Positions 1 through 9,531 are shown, counted from the first letter of the stretch. The stretch: 64,000 nucleotides of DNA from Mycobacterium vicinigordonae (GCF_013466425.1 NZ_CP059165.1:3534001-3598000); one strand, 5' to 3'. Numbers and translations: made by a program. Notes: generated by a model from the sequence alone, not told the origin.

Positions 1-333
1 GTCGACCACCTTGAACGACGACATCGCCTCCATCAGGATCTTGCCGTCCTGGCACGCCGTGACCCGGCGCGCTGAAAACGTCCTTCCCTCTTGAAGATCG
101 ACCACCTCGAAGTCCACCGGCCGGCGCGAATCCCCTGGGCGCAGGAAATAGGTATGCACGCTGTGCGGAGCACGCCCGGGCGCGGTGTGGCTCGCTGCCA
201 ACAACGCCTGGGCTGAGATGTGGCCACCCAGAATGTGGTTCGCAGGAGCGGGCAACTGCTCTCCGGCGAAGTGCCATTGGTCCACCCGGGCGAGATCCAG
301 GGTGGCCAGCACGTCAGTCAGTGAGGAAGACAT
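1..333 (-). CDS. acyl-CoA thioesterase II (TesB-like), 3' end cut off by the window
   Basis: Reading leftwards from an ATG at 333, the protein begins MSSSLTDVLATLDLARVD and contains the N-terminal hot-dog segment typical of acyl-CoA thioesterase II: NHILGGHISAQAL followed by SVHTYFLRPGD and a later ARRVTACQDG. TesB enzymes hydrolyse acyl-CoAs to free fatty acid and CoA in the cytosol using two fused hot-dog domains. Only about 111 residues are inside the window, so the second hot-dog and the C-terminal catalytic residues are not visible. It lies 12 nt downstream of the CobW-like gene and is probably co-transcribed with it. The family assignment is firm; the substrate is unknown. Confidence 0.85.
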   Translation of the reverse strand, partial: MSSSLTDVLATLDLARVDQWHFAGEQLPAPANHILGGHISAQALLAASHTAPGRAPHSVHTYFLRPGDSRRPVDFEVVDLQEGRTFSARRVTACQDGKILMEAMSSFKVVD

Positions 334-345
334 CGAGACGTATCG

Positions 346-1386
346 TCACACACTGAGCCGTCGGTATCGTTGCAGCCGCCGCAGCCCCATGGCCGAGGCC
401 GGTCCAGTGCGAGGCTGCACCGCCAGCTCCAACCGAGCGCGAACGGCAGCAACGGCGACGTCCATCCCAATCGCCACCAAACAATTCGCACTGGCCCGCG
501 GCGGCGCCTTTCCGATGTGGATCGCACTGCCCACCAGGTTGACAACGTAGGTCCGAACCGACGAACCGTATTGAGCCGCAACCACCCCTTTCATTCGAAA
601 CACCCCGGGCGGTGGGTCTTCGAGAAGATCGAAAAGCGCATCGAGGTCGACGCAACCAGCGCTGCGCACGGTGACGGCGTCGGCATGAACGTGGTCGTGG
701 ACGTGATCGGAGTCGACCAACAGCTCTCGAAATGACAGTTGCCCGGCCTCCTCCTCCGTGGTTTCCAGCGAGTCGAACAACAACGAGGGGTCGATCCGGC
801 CCCCACTTGTGCCCACCACATGAACCCGTGGGTTACGTTGCGCTACACGCTGCTCGACGCGCTTGACCACCTGTGAGCGCTCGTCTTCGGGCACCTGGTC
901 GAGCTTGTTCACGACGATCAGCGATGCCGCGCCGTACCGCGCGGGCGGTAGCTGGGTGCGGTCGACGGTGTCGAAATGATGGACCGCGTCGACGACGTCG
1001 ACCAGGCCACCGGGCCGCGCACCGGACAACTTGCTGAAGCCGATGATGCGCGCGATTGCCACCGGGTCGGCCAATCCGCTGGCCTCGACAACGATGGCAT
1101 CGAGACGGCGGGCCGGGTCGGCGAGCTTCGCGAGAGCCTCGTCGAGGCCGCCGTCGTCGGGCAGGCAGCAAATGCAGCCGCCTGAGATGGAGGCCGGTTC
1201 GTCGATTTGGCCCGCGACCAACGCCGCATCAACGTTGAGTTCGCCGAAATCGTTGACCACCACACCGATTCGCGCGCCGGGACTGCGCAGGAGATGGTTG
1301 AGCAACGTCGTCTTGCCGGCGCCGAGATGACCGGTGAGCGCGATGACGGGTATCGCCGACGCTACCGGACGCGATTGACCTGCCAG
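346..1386 (-). CDS. CobW/G3E-family P-loop GTPase (putative metallochaperone), start region irregular
   Basis: The frame encodes GHLGAGKTT (Walker A), the metal-binding SGGCICC motif (CxCC), VNKLDQ (the NKxD guanine-specificity motif), a His-rich HVHDHVHAD stretch and a CobW C-terminal domain. G3E GTPases of this kind deliver Zn, Co or Ni to client proteins. The first ATG/GTG/TTG in this frame is the TTG at 1305, which lies downstream of the P-loop. The frame is open up to a TAA at 1387-1389 without a standard start; only a CTG at 1384-1386 is available. A GTG at 1395-1397 overlaps the stop of the upstream secreted-protein gene, as a coupled start would, but it is one frame off and reaches TAG at 1362-1364. 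A single-base indel between about 1362 and 1397 would restore a normal N-terminus. The coordinates given are the whole open frame. Confidence 0.75.
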   Translation of the reverse strand: MAGQSRPVASAIPVIALTGHLGAGKTTLLNHLLRSPGARIGVVVNDFGELNVDAALVAGQIDEPASISGGCICCLPDDGGLDEALAKLADPARRLDAIVVEASGLADPVAIARIIGFSKLSGARPGGLVDVVDAVHHFDTVDRTQLPPARYGAASLIVVNKLDQVPEDERSQVVKRVEQRVAQRNPRVHVVGTSGGRIDPSLLFDSLETTEEEAGQLSFRELLVDSDHVHDHVHADAVTVRSAGCVDLDALFDLLEDPPPGVFRMKGVVAAQYGSSVRTYVVNLVGSAIHIGKAPPRASANCLVAIGMDVAVAAVRARLELAVQPRTGPASAMGLRRLQRYRRLSV

Positions 1387-1749
1387 TTAGCAGTCACCTA
1401 CCTGGTCGATGATCTTCTTCAACGGAGGGGCGGGAATGAAATTAGGTGTGTAGCTGGGATTGTCGGTCGACCATGCGATCTTGGAGCAGTTACCGGGTCC
1501 GGTAGGCAGGCCGGCGCTCCACGTCTCCAGCGTGGGCCGGCAGTTGTACATGTCAGACTCGCTGATGAACCTGGCGTGATCCGGCACACCGGGAGCCCGC
1601 TGCCAGAAAATCAAGCTCCGGTCGGTCGGCAGATTGCACGGCGACGCGGGTGCCGGGGACCTACCGATGGAGCCGTGGGCGGTCGGTGCGACCGGCAGCG
1701 CACAGGCTGCCGTCACTACCGTCAACGCGGTGATCCAGCGAATCGCCAA
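1387..1749 (-). CDS. small secreted protein of unknown function
   Basis: About 120 residues from a TTG at 1749, preceded by a purine-rich AGAAAGAGAG ribosome-binding region. The N-terminus (MAIRWITALTVVTAACALP then VAPTAHGS) is a signal peptide with a likely signal-peptidase I site near AHG. The mature part has four cysteines (CNLP, YNCRP, GNCSK, GDC-end), consistent with two disulfides in an exported protein. No domain is recognised. The stop TAA overlaps a GTG that may start the CobW-like gene, so the two are probably translated together. A role in metal homeostasis would be only a guess from this neighbour. Confidence 0.6.
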   Translation of the reverse strand: MAIRWITALTVVTAACALPVAPTAHGSIGRSPAPASPCNLPTDRSLIFWQRAPGVPDHARFISESDMYNCRPTLETWSAGLPTGPGNCSKIAWSTDNPSYTPNFIPAPPLKKIIDQVGDC

Positions 1750-1890
1750 CGCGGACTCTCTTTCTTGCTCGACGACGGTGAGCTGCCTGCAAGACTAATC
1801 CCCCACGCAAGGGCCGCACAGAGCGCTGCGAAGGTAGGGCGGGTGCGGTGTTCGTAGACGCCTTGGCCGCGTCGACGGCACGCGGATCCG

Positions 1891-4800
1891 CTAATTCGCG
1901 ATGATCAGCCCGTAGCCTTGGCCAACCTGCGGCCGCCGCATCACCCCGTGATGTACCTGTACGCGGGGCCCGTGTGGGGCAGCATGGTCAGCGCTGACGT
2001 GCAATCGCAGTATCCGACCGCCGATCTGCACGTACGCGCCGGGCTGCCACGGGTTGGGCGCCCACGGCGTGAGTCGGGTCCAGCGCATCTGCGCCGACTC
2101 GCGCACAAAGACCCCATTGGTGGAGTTGCGGTCGATGATCACCACTTCCCCACCGACGATGCGCACTTCTGCGTGCGCCCGCGACATTTCACCGGAGTGG
2201 TCGTCGATGCGGACTGGGCGAAGTCCACTTTGCGCCGCGTCCGACCCGTTTGGGTCGCGGCCGATGACGCAGTCCCGGTCAATGTCGATGCGCGACCCGT
2301 CGTCGAGGGAGAGCCACCGCTGCTGCTGCGCGACCCCAGGCACCGCTGCGGCCGGAATTCTGTTGCTGCCGTCCGCTTTTGGTTCGTTCGAAGGAATGTT
2401 CGGCGCCACCACCGCCGGACGCGGCGCCGACGCAACTTGGGTGGACCACACCACGGCACCTTGGCCTGGCACGGTTCCTCCCGTGAGCTTGTAGACACCG
2501 CCTGTCTCCGGTGCGTGATGGGGTCGCACACCGAATTCGTCGACGGTGATGACGGTCGCGACGGCGGGTACCGGGACCGACCGGTGCACCAGCCGGCCAC
2601 GGCCACGCAGCACCGTCTGCTCGTAGCCGCTGTCGAGCGCAACCGTGACACTGCCGCAAAGCAGGATTTCCAGGCCCGCCACCGTCGGCATGATGATGCC
2701 GATATCGACCATGGTGTGATCCCAGGGTTCTCGCGCAAGCTTTGCGAACGCGGCAACCAACTTTTGCGGGTCGGTGCGCGCCACCATGTCGACCAGCGCC
2801 GCCATCTGCTGCGAACCGATCGAGTGCTGCGACAGCGGAGCCCGTTCGCGGTGGGCCACGACGATTACGGTGCCGTTGACGTTGGAGACGAGGTGCTGAC
2901 CGGGGATGACCTCGACTTCAGCCAGTAGCGGGACGGGCATCCCTGGCTCGGAGAGGGCCTCCTCGACCACCGGGACCGCGGGCTGCACCGGCATCTCCTG
3001 CGGCGCAGCCGCTTCGGCGGGCAGGACGGTTTCGACGTCGGATGGGCCCTCGCTGATGCCGATGCGGTCGTGCAGCCACCGCAGCGGTCGTGGCGCCCAC
3101 CAGTTGAGGTCACCGGCGAGCTGCAGGAAGGCAGGCACGACGACACCGCGGATGATTGACGCGTCGATCACGACGGCCAGCGCCGTGCCGATGCCAAACA
3201 TCTTCATGAACGACAGTCCGTTGGCGAACGAGATCAACGTGATCGTCAACAACAGCGCCGCACTGGTGACGATCCGGCCCACCCGGCCGAGTCCAATGAC
3301 GGTGGATGCGGTGTTCGACAGCCCGGAGTCGCGGGCCTCTTTTATTCGGCTAAGTAGGAATATCTCGTAGTCGACGGACAAGCTGAACGCGATCGCGCAC
3401 AGCAGCACGACCATGGACAGGTTCAGTGGCGCCGGGGTGATTCCCAGCAACCCGGCCAGATGACCTTCCTGAAAGACCCAGACCATGATGCCCAGGACTC
3501 CGCTCAGGACAAGCAGATTCAGCAGCAGCGCCTTGACGGGGACCACAACGCTGCCCGTGAACAGGAACAGCAGGACGAACGTGGCGCCCGCGATCAGGCC
3601 GATCGCCAACGGAAGCTTGTCGCCGATCGCGGACTGACTGTCGATGAGCGTGGCCGTCGGACCGCCCACCTCGACCTGGTGGTTGGTGATCCTGGCCCGG
3701 ATGTCACGGACCAGGTGTTGGGCAGTGTCCGAATCCGCCTGTACCGACAGGTAGACGATGGCGTAGCTGGATCCCGATACCGCCGGAGTCTGTCCCGCTG
3801 CCTGGCCATGCTCGAATCGGCCGATTGGGCCGGTGACCATGACGACGCCGTCCATACGGGATATGTCGGGGGCGAGGCTTTGCAGCACGCCTGCGTCGTT
3901 GCGTGTTACCAAGGTGACCGCTTGCGAAGGGTCCAGCGGAAAGTCACCCTGCAGCGACTCGGCGACCAGGCGCGCGCTGGAGTTGTCCGGCAGTGCGCGT
4001 TCGTCGGGAGTGGCGAATTGGACGTTGAGAAACGGGACGCCAAGGCCCAATAGCAACGCTACGACGGGCAGCGCATAGAGCAGTGGACGGTGCGTCACCA
4101 GTTCGGCGAAACGCCGCCAGAACATCGAATCCGCGGAGGGCGCTACCTTGCGGCGGATGACCGAAAAGGAATCGACCCGCTTTCCGAGCAGCGCCAGCAG
4201 CGCCGGTAGCACCACAATTGCGCTGAACGCCGACAGCAGCACCGTGGCGGTGGCCGCGAGGCCGACGGACCGCAGGAAGTAGGTGGGGAACACCAGCAGG
4301 CTGGTCATGGCCAAAGTCACCGTTGCCGCGCTGAACAGAATGGTCCGGCCCGCGGTGTTAACAGTGGCGATGACGGCTGGATGGTGGTCCTTCCCGTTGG
4401 CTAGTTCCTCGCGGAACCGCGACACCATCAGCAGGCCGAAGTCGATGGACAACCCCAGCCCGAACGCGGTGGTGACGGTCAGGGCGTGCACAGACACATC
4501 GGTGATCGACGTCATCAGCAGCAGCACCGACAGTGTGGAGACGATCGAGACCACGCCAACCACCACCGGCAGCACCGCGGCGATTAGACCGCCGAAGACG
4601 ATCACCAGAACGGCCAGCGAGATCGGCACGGCGATGCTCTCGCTCGTCTTGAGATCGTGTTTGACCTTGTCGCGGATCTCCTGCTGCACGCCGAGTGCTC
4701 CGCCCGCGCGCACCGTGACGTTTGCGTCCTGTGGCAGATTTCCGATGATCCTCTTTGCCGTCTCGGCAGACTCGTCGGAGGTTCCGCCGACGTGCACCAG

Positions 4801-5172
4801 GATGAGGCCGGATCGGCCGTCCTTACTGCGCAGGTCCGACGTTCCTTCCTCGCCGAACGCTCTGGTGACCTTTGCCTTCGGCTCGGCGGCGATGACACGC
4901 AGTACGCGATCTTTGACCGTCGCGACCTCCGGAGCCTCGACCGTTCCCTCCCTCGGAAGCAGTTGAATGACCAGATTCGCGGTGGTGCCGAAATGCTGAT
5001 CCAGGTATTCGTCGGCTTTCGACGACTCGGATGACGGGTCGGTGTTTCCGCCGGTGCCCAGCTTGTCCGACACCGAGCCGCCCAGCGCGACACTGACACC
5101 GAGCATGACCATGACGGCCAGCAACACTGTCTTGGGGCGCCGCACGGTTAATGCCGCCAATCGCCTCAACAT
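1891..5172 (-). CDS. MmpL-family RND transporter with C-terminal FHA domain
   Basis: A 1,093-residue protein with two MmpL halves. TM1 is followed by a periplasmic loop (to about residue 190), then a first TM bundle containing GLSIDFGLLMVSRFREE. A second periplasmic loop follows, then a second TM bundle with SVDYEIFLLSRIKEARDSG. These carry the acidic residues expected of the RND proton relay. After a linker of about 200 residues, residues 950-1065 form an FHA domain: VIGRDP, MSRAHAEV and DRNSTNGVF supply the conserved G-R, S-x-x-H and N-G phosphothreonine-pocket residues. MmpL proteins export lipids or siderophores across the inner membrane; FHA domains bind pThr. The gene has a GGAGAGGCAGGAC Shine-Dalgarno region before its ATG. 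The cargo is unknown. The fusion implies control by Ser/Thr kinases. Confidence 0.9.
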   Translation of the reverse strand: MLRRLAALTVRRPKTVLLAVMVMLGVSVALGGSVSDKLGTGGNTDPSSESSKADEYLDQHFGTTANLVIQLLPREGTVEAPEVATVKDRVLRVIAAEPKAKVTRAFGEEGTSDLRSKDGRSGLILVHVGGTSDESAETAKRIIGNLPQDANVTVRAGGALGVQQEIRDKVKHDLKTSESIAVPISLAVLVIVFGGLIAAVLPVVVGVVSIVSTLSVLLLMTSITDVSVHALTVTTAFGLGLSIDFGLLMVSRFREELANGKDHHPAVIATVNTAGRTILFSAATVTLAMTSLLVFPTYFLRSVGLAATATVLLSAFSAIVVLPALLALLGKRVDSFSVIRRKVAPSADSMFWRRFAELVTHRPLLYALPVVALLLGLGVPFLNVQFATPDERALPDNSSARLVAESLQGDFPLDPSQAVTLVTRNDAGVLQSLAPDISRMDGVVMVTGPIGRFEHGQAAGQTPAVSGSSYAIVYLSVQADSDTAQHLVRDIRARITNHQVEVGGPTATLIDSQSAIGDKLPLAIGLIAGATFVLLFLFTGSVVVPVKALLLNLLVLSGVLGIMVWVFQEGHLAGLLGITPAPLNLSMVVLLCAIAFSLSVDYEIFLLSRIKEARDSGLSNTASTVIGLGRVGRIVTSAALLLTITLISFANGLSFMKMFGIGTALAVVIDASIIRGVVVPAFLQLAGDLNWWAPRPLRWLHDRIGISEGPSDVETVLPAEAAAPQEMPVQPAVPVVEEALSEPGMPVPLLAEVEVIPGQHLVSNVNGTVIVVAHRERAPLSQHSIGSQQMAALVDMVARTDPQKLVAAFAKLAREPWDHTMVDIGIIMPTVAGLEILLCGSVTVALDSGYEQTVLRGRGRLVHRSVPVPAVATVITVDEFGVRPHHAPETGGVYKLTGGTVPGQGAVVWSTQVASAPRPAVVAPNIPSNEPKADGSNRIPAAAVPGVAQQQRWLSLDDGSRIDIDRDCVIGRDPNGSDAAQSGLRPVRIDDHSGEMSRAHAEVRIVGGEVVIIDRNSTNGVFVRESAQMRWTRLTPWAPNPWQPGAYVQIGGRILRLHVSADHAAPHGPRVQVHHGVMRRPQVGQGYGLIIAN

Positions 5173-5289
5173 GTCCTGCCTCTCCCCGTGATCGTCGTGC
5201 TGTTTGCAGCAGTGTGCCGGGCGGGCCTTGGTGCTTTCTCAATGCGATACAGCGTGAATCTAGGCCCGCTCAGGCCGATATGTCGACGG

Positions 5290-6315
5290 TCAGTTGCGCG
5301 GTTCGCCGGCCAGCCAGAGGCGGACCAGGCAGCGTCGGGCCTCCACCTCGGGGGCGTCGACGAAGGCGCGCCTGTTGTGCAGCGTGACGTGGTTGTCGGC
5401 AAACAGGACGTCACCCGGCGTCAGCGTGAACTCGACGGCGTTGGCCGGGTCGGTCAGGGCACGGTCGAAGGCGTCGAGCGCCTGGCGCTGCCGGTCGGTC
5501 AGCGGCCGGCCGCCCCGGTAGTGGCCGAGTTCGATGTGCAGGCGGTTGTAGCGGATCCGGACGCCGTCGGTGGTGTCGGTGAGGATCGCACCCTCGGTGA
5601 TCGGGTCCTCACCCGGCTCGGTCTCGTGCGAGCGGTCAAAGCAGAACTGCCCGTAGAGTTCCTCCACCAGATCGGGGTTGCTCGCCAGCACCGCGTTGTA
5701 AGCGGTGTGACCGCTGACCATCAGCGACTCCCCGCCCGACACGGCCTTGCGTAGGCATAGCAGCCCCAGCACGTCGGGCCGGCTGCCGGCGTAGGCGCAG
5801 GCGGAGTCGGTGTGGTAAATCAGCTCCGAGTTGGTCTTGGAGCCGCGGGCTTCGGCCACCGATTGGCCAGTGTCCTGAACTAAGTAGACGCGGTCGCCCT
5901 GCTTGTTCTGCGGCTGCGGCCCACCCAGGTAGGTGCCCAGACCCCAGTACAGCATCGAGGCTTCCTCGTCCGTCCAGCCCTCCAAGGGCAGGCCACGCAG
6001 CACGCAGAAGCCGGGGCCCAGGCGCAGGCAGTGGCGCATGGCACGGGCGATTTCGACGAGCTCGGGCTCTTGGAAGTCCGCCGGTGTGATGGTGTCGAGC
6101 CGGCGGCCGCGGCAACGCAGCCCGTCGCGGATGCGCAGGCAGGCTTCGACCTGGCGGGGTCCGACACCGATCAGGTAGTCCCAGGCGTGGATGCTGTCGC
6201 GATTCCAGGCTGACGGTCCGGCGATCGGCTCACGCTGGGTGCCCGACTGCGCTTTGGCTGAGTCGTTGCCCATCAGCAGCTCGATCCTCTTGCGGGTCTC
6301 GGTGGCTGTACCCAT
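5290..6315 (-). CDS. TauD/TfdA-family Fe(II)/2-oxoglutarate dioxygenase
   Basis: About 341 residues. The iron ligands are visible: YHTDSA gives the HxD pair and DNHVTLHNRRAF gives the distal His. A later RRCLVRLW supplies the Arg that anchors 2-oxoglutarate. FCVLRGLPL and DVLFADNH are typical TauD-fold strands. Such enzymes hydroxylate or desaturate small substrates with O2 and 2-oxoglutarate, and the natural substrate here is not predictable. I start it at the ATG at 6315 because AAAGGGG lies 9 nt upstream; an ATG at 6339 in the same frame is less well placed. It sits 117 nt upstream of the MmpL-FHA gene on the same strand, so a shared transcript is possible. Confidence 0.85.
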   Translation of the reverse strand: MGTATETRKRIELLMGNDSAKAQSGTQREPIAGPSAWNRDSIHAWDYLIGVGPRQVEACLRIRDGLRCRGRRLDTITPADFQEPELVEIARAMRHCLRLGPGFCVLRGLPLEGWTDEEASMLYWGLGTYLGGPQPQNKQGDRVYLVQDTGQSVAEARGSKTNSELIYHTDSACAYAGSRPDVLGLLCLRKAVSGGESLMVSGHTAYNAVLASNPDLVEELYGQFCFDRSHETEPGEDPITEGAILTDTTDGVRIRYNRLHIELGHYRGGRPLTDRQRQALDAFDRALTDPANAVEFTLTPGDVLFADNHVTLHNRRAFVDAPEVEARRCLVRLWLAGEPRN

Positions 6316-6481
6316 GATCTCATCCCCTTTGTCTCGCATTGGTACGTTTCTATGAGTTTGGATTGAGGCGCTTGGGAATTTCTAAAAAGCGTGCTGCAGG
6401 GACCTTGCACCCGTCCGACTAGGCTCGAAGGGCCTCGTCTGGTTACCTGTTATCCGGCGTCAAACCGCAGCTCAAAAGCCG

Positions 6482-6514
6482 GACGCCCCCGATCCGGACC
6501 TGATCGGGGGCGTC
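6482..6514 (-). terminator. Rho-independent terminator after the AbrB-family gene
   Basis: Perfect 13-bp inverted repeat GACGCCCCCGATC (6482-6494) and GATCGGGGGCGTC (6502-6514) around a 7-nt loop. On the minus strand the stem is followed by CGGCTTTTG, a short U-run. It lies 12 nt beyond the stop of the AbrB-type gene (6526), so it should end that transcript and insulate the TauD gene. Confidence 0.85.
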
Positions 6515-6525
6515 GGCTGGGGGTT

Positions 6526-7554
6526 TCAGGCAGCAACGAGCTCGCGGCTCGGCGTAACGAACGCGGCCTCTTGCGGCTGTTGCGGGGTGAAGCGCAGGAA
6601 CACCCGAGCGATGAAGGGCGCGGCGAACAGCATCATGACCACGCGGATCACCTGGGTCGCCATCACGAACGTCACGTTGGAGCCCGACCCGGCGGCGGTG
6701 CCCAGCACCGCGTAGATGCCGCCTGGGCTGGTGGCGAGGTATCCATCAAGCATGCTCAGCCCCGCAACTTTGGCCAGCAGTACACCCATGCCTGCCGAGA
6801 TGACGTTGAGCACCATGATCAGGCCGAACGCTCCGGGCAGGATCCGCCTGATCGCCCGCAGCGACGCACGGTCGAAGTCGAGCACCGTCTGCCAGACGAT
6901 CAGGATGCTCGCGCCCTGGACCAGCATGATCGGAACGGTGAAGCCTGCCGTCAGCCCGGAGAATCCCAGCACGATCGTGATCGCCATCGGGCCAAGCAAT
7001 CCGGCTCCCGGAAGCCGCACCCGGCGACCGGCCACCGTCCCGACCACGACGATGACTGCGATTAGCGGCAGTTCGAAATACCAAGCGATAGAAGAAGTTT
7101 CGCCCGACTGCGCCTCCGAACCACCGGCGCTGTGGAAGAAGACCGTCGCGACGAGGGGCATCGCGGCGGTGATCAGCGCGACGCGCAGGTACTGCACGGC
7201 CGCCACCACGCGGTCGTCGCCGCCGAGTTCCCGGGCAATCGAGACCAACCCCGATGACCCGCCGGCAACCAGTGAAAGCCCGCCAGTCAGGGGGCTCACG
7301 TCGCGGTGCATACCCAGCAAGGCACCGCCGGCGACGCTGATGAGCAGTGTGCCGACAGCGACTGCAACCACGATGGGCCACTGCGAACCCAGCGCGGTAA
7401 ACGAGATGTTCTGAACCAGCAGGCCGGTGCACACACCGAGCACGCCCTGAGCCGCCAGACCCGCACCCGGCACCGCCTTGGGCGCGTAGCGGGCCAACAA
7501 CCACGCGAAAGTTCCGACGACGACTCCGACGATGCCAAGCTCGATCGTGTTCAT
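6526..7554 (-). CDS. AbrB-type (PF05145-like) integral membrane protein, putative transporter
   Basis: A 342-residue hydrophobic protein with about 9-10 transmembrane segments arranged as two similar halves. Each half has the pattern of the membrane AbrB duplication family: GGSSGLVSIARELGGDDRVVAAVQYLR in the first half and SPGGIYAVLGTAAGSGSNVTFVMATQVIRV in the second (quoted in parts, they are the two duplicated signature segments). Family members are annotated as AbrB transporters or ammonia-monooxygenase-like proteins; transport has been inferred but the substrate is not established. The gene is monocistronic, with a strong hairpin terminator 12 nt downstream. A divergent PE_PGRS gene starts 301 nt away. 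Confidence 0.8.
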   Translation of the reverse strand: MNTIELGIVGVVVGTFAWLLARYAPKAVPGAGLAAQGVLGVCTGLLVQNISFTALGSQWPIVVAVAVGTLLISVAGGALLGMHRDVSPLTGGLSLVAGGSSGLVSIARELGGDDRVVAAVQYLRVALITAAMPLVATVFFHSAGGSEAQSGETSSIAWYFELPLIAVIVVVGTVAGRRVRLPGAGLLGPMAITIVLGFSGLTAGFTVPIMLVQGASILIVWQTVLDFDRASLRAIRRILPGAFGLIMVLNVISAGMGVLLAKVAGLSMLDGYLATSPGGIYAVLGTAAGSGSNVTFVMATQVIRVVMMLFAAPFIARVFLRFTPQQPQEAAFVTPSRELVAA

Positions 7555-7855
7555 GGGTTAGACGGTCCACTGTTGGCCTTGGCAGATCCTTGATGCGCAG
7601 GTTGCAGCGCTTGCCACCCGCCGACCGTGAAGTTTGCGACGGCTGATCGGCGTGTCCGGCCGTGACGTTCACTTTCGGCGCCAGTGGCATCCGCCAGCGG
7701 AAACCGGTGTGGCGGATGCGCCGTTTGCGCTGCCCGCAGCGGCAATTTATGTGAGTATCTGACGTACCAACACCGGTGTGCTGAAAGCCCCAGATGTCGG
7801 GGCGGGAACTGGATAGGCTCTATGCGCACAGCGGTGATCGACGTTAGGGGGTGAC
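7555..7855. other. intergenic region between divergent AbrB and PE_PGRS protease genes
   Basis: 301 bases without a convincing gene. It should hold promoters for both divergent genes. TAGGCT at 7814-7819 is a plausible -10 element for the rightward PE_PGRS transcript, and AGGGGGTGA at 7846-7854 is its ribosome-binding site. Short reading frames here are GC-rich shadows without ribosome-binding sites. Confidence 0.4.
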
Positions 7856-9442
7856 GTGTCGTTTCTAGCCGTGTCCCCGGACTGGCTGACCGCGGCGACA
7901 GCGGATCTGGAGAACATCGGTTCCGCACTGTCCGCGGCGAACGCGGCTGCCGCCATGCCGACCACCGGGATTGCCACCGCAGCAGCCGACGAGGTGTCCA
8001 CCGCCATCGCGACACTGTTCGGCGGCTTCGGCCAGGAATACCAGGCACTCAACCTGCAAGTCAGCGCGTTCCATCAGCAGTTTGTGCAGTCGCTGGGCTC
8101 CGCGGCCGGATCGTACGCGTCTGCCGAAGCTACCGCGGCATCGCTCCTGGACCCGGTGCTCGACGTGATCAATGCGCCCACCCAGTTTCTGTTGGGTCGG
8201 CCGCTGATCGGTGACGGCGCCAACGGAACAGCCGCCAGTCCGAACGGTGGGGCCGGCGGGATTTTGTGGGGTAACGGCGGTAACGGCTTTTCGCAGACAG
8301 GATCGGGGCTAACCGGCGGGGCGGGCGGCTCAGCCGGCTTGATCGGCAACGGCGGTGCCGGCGGGACTGGCGGGGTCAACGGCGGTGCTGGCGGCCCGGG
8401 CGGCAACGGCGGCTGGCTGATCGGCAACGGCGGCAACGGCGGGGCGGGTGGCGTCAATGGCACAAATCTCCTCGGTATAGGGGGCGCCGGAGGAACGGCC
8501 GGATGGCTGTACGGCCAGTACGGGTTCAGCGGCGCCGGCCTGGACGGCAAGACCGTTCCGATGTCGCTAGTCGCCGGAACCGAACCGGTGGTAAACCTCA
8601 ATGTCAACGGCGGCGGCAACACGCCAATCCTGGTCGACACCGGGTCGCAAGGGCTGGTCATGTCGATCAACAACATCGGCGGACTACCGGGACTGCTGCA
8701 CATGGGTCTGCCCACCGGGTTTAACGTCAGCGCCTACAGCGGCGGCCTGACTTACTTGTACGCGACGTACCCCACCACGGTCGACTTCGGCAACGGCATC
8801 GTGACCCCGCCCACCAGTGTGAACGTCGTCCTGCTCTCCATTCCGACGTCGCCCTACGCATTGTCCGCGTACTTCAAAGCGTTCTTGACCAACCCCTTCA
8901 CCACCCCGTTCGACGCCTACTTCGCTTCCGCCGGCGTCGACGGCGTGCTGGGGCTGGGGCCGAATGCGGTCGGTCCGGGTCCGACCATTCCGAACCAATC
9001 GCTGCCATCGCCGCTCAATCAAGGAGTATTGATCGACATTCCGGGCGATCGGATGGTGCTTGGCCCCAACCCGTTGGCGAACCCCTCCAACGTCGTCGTT
9101 CCAGGTGGCTCGCCGATCACGACCCTGTACGTGTCCACTCCCTTAACTGGCAGCGGCACGCCGGTCACAGTACCGTCGATCATCGATTCCGGTGGTGTAT
9201 TCGGAACGATGCCATCGTCGGTGATTGGCGGCTCCTCCACACTGCCGCCCGGAACTTACACGGTGTGGGCTGACCAGGCTATGACCGTCAAGCTGTACTC
9301 GTTTACCACCAATGACTATCAACCCACCGTCATCTCCTCGGGCCTGATGAACACCGGATTCTGGCCCTTCTACCAACAACCCATCTATATCGATTACACC
9401 GTGCCAGGCGGAAGTACTGTGTTCACGCACGCGGCGGCGTAG
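7856..9442 (+). CDS. PE_PGRS protein with C-terminal aspartic protease domain (PecA type)
   Basis: GTG start behind AGGGGGTGA. Residues 1-95 are a PE domain ([10 protein letters not shown], then helices ending in SYASAEATA). The linker [10 protein letters not shown] is followed by a short PGRS segment rich in GGAGG/GGNGG (about 130-225). From about residue 235 comes a single-chain pepsin-like domain with both active-site motifs, VDTGSQG (D261) and IDSGG (D444). M. marinum PecA and M. tuberculosis PE_PGRS35, PE_PGRS16 and PE26 share this architecture. PecA is exported through ESX-5, is surface-associated and processes LipY and other PE_PGRS proteins. Both catalytic Asp residues are present, so activity is expected. 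Which of the Pec paralogues it matches needs alignment. Confidence 0.93.
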   Translation: MSFLAVSPDWLTAATADLENIGSALSAANAAAAMPTTGIATAAADEVSTAIATLFGGFGQEYQALNLQVSAFHQQFVQSLGSAAGSYASAEATAASLLDPVLDVINAPTQFLLGRPLIGDGANGTAASPNGGAGGILWGNGGNGFSQTGSGLTGGAGGSAGLIGNGGAGGTGGVNGGAGGPGGNGGWLIGNGGNGGAGGVNGTNLLGIGGAGGTAGWLYGQYGFSGAGLDGKTVPMSLVAGTEPVVNLNVNGGGNTPILVDTGSQGLVMSINNIGGLPGLLHMGLPTGFNVSAYSGGLTYLYATYPTTVDFGNGIVTPPTSVNVVLLSIPTSPYALSAYFKAFLTNPFTTPFDAYFASAGVDGVLGLGPNAVGPGPTIPNQSLPSPLNQGVLIDIPGDRMVLGPNPLANPSNVVVPGGSPITTLYVSTPLTGSGTPVTVPSIIDSGGVFGTMPSSVIGGSSTLPPGTYTVWADQAMTVKLYSFTTNDYQPTVISSGLMNTGFWPFYQQPIYIDYTVPGGSTVFTHAAA

Positions 9443-9531
9443 ACGTCCGCACAAACATTGTGGAAACACGTTGCCCGACTGAATCTTCCGCGCTGACTTG
9501 ATTGTCAGAGGGCGCCACTAGAGTTTTCTCT

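Noticed and set aside
1918..2928. 336-residue plus-strand frame in the MmpL-FHA region
   Set aside because: Antisense to the FHA and linker; codon positions are GC-skewed for the minus strand.
8220..8480. GGC/GGT repeats in the PE_PGRS protease, looking like a CRISPR or VNTR
   Set aside because: They are PGRS codon repeats of variable phase; no spacers and no cas genes.
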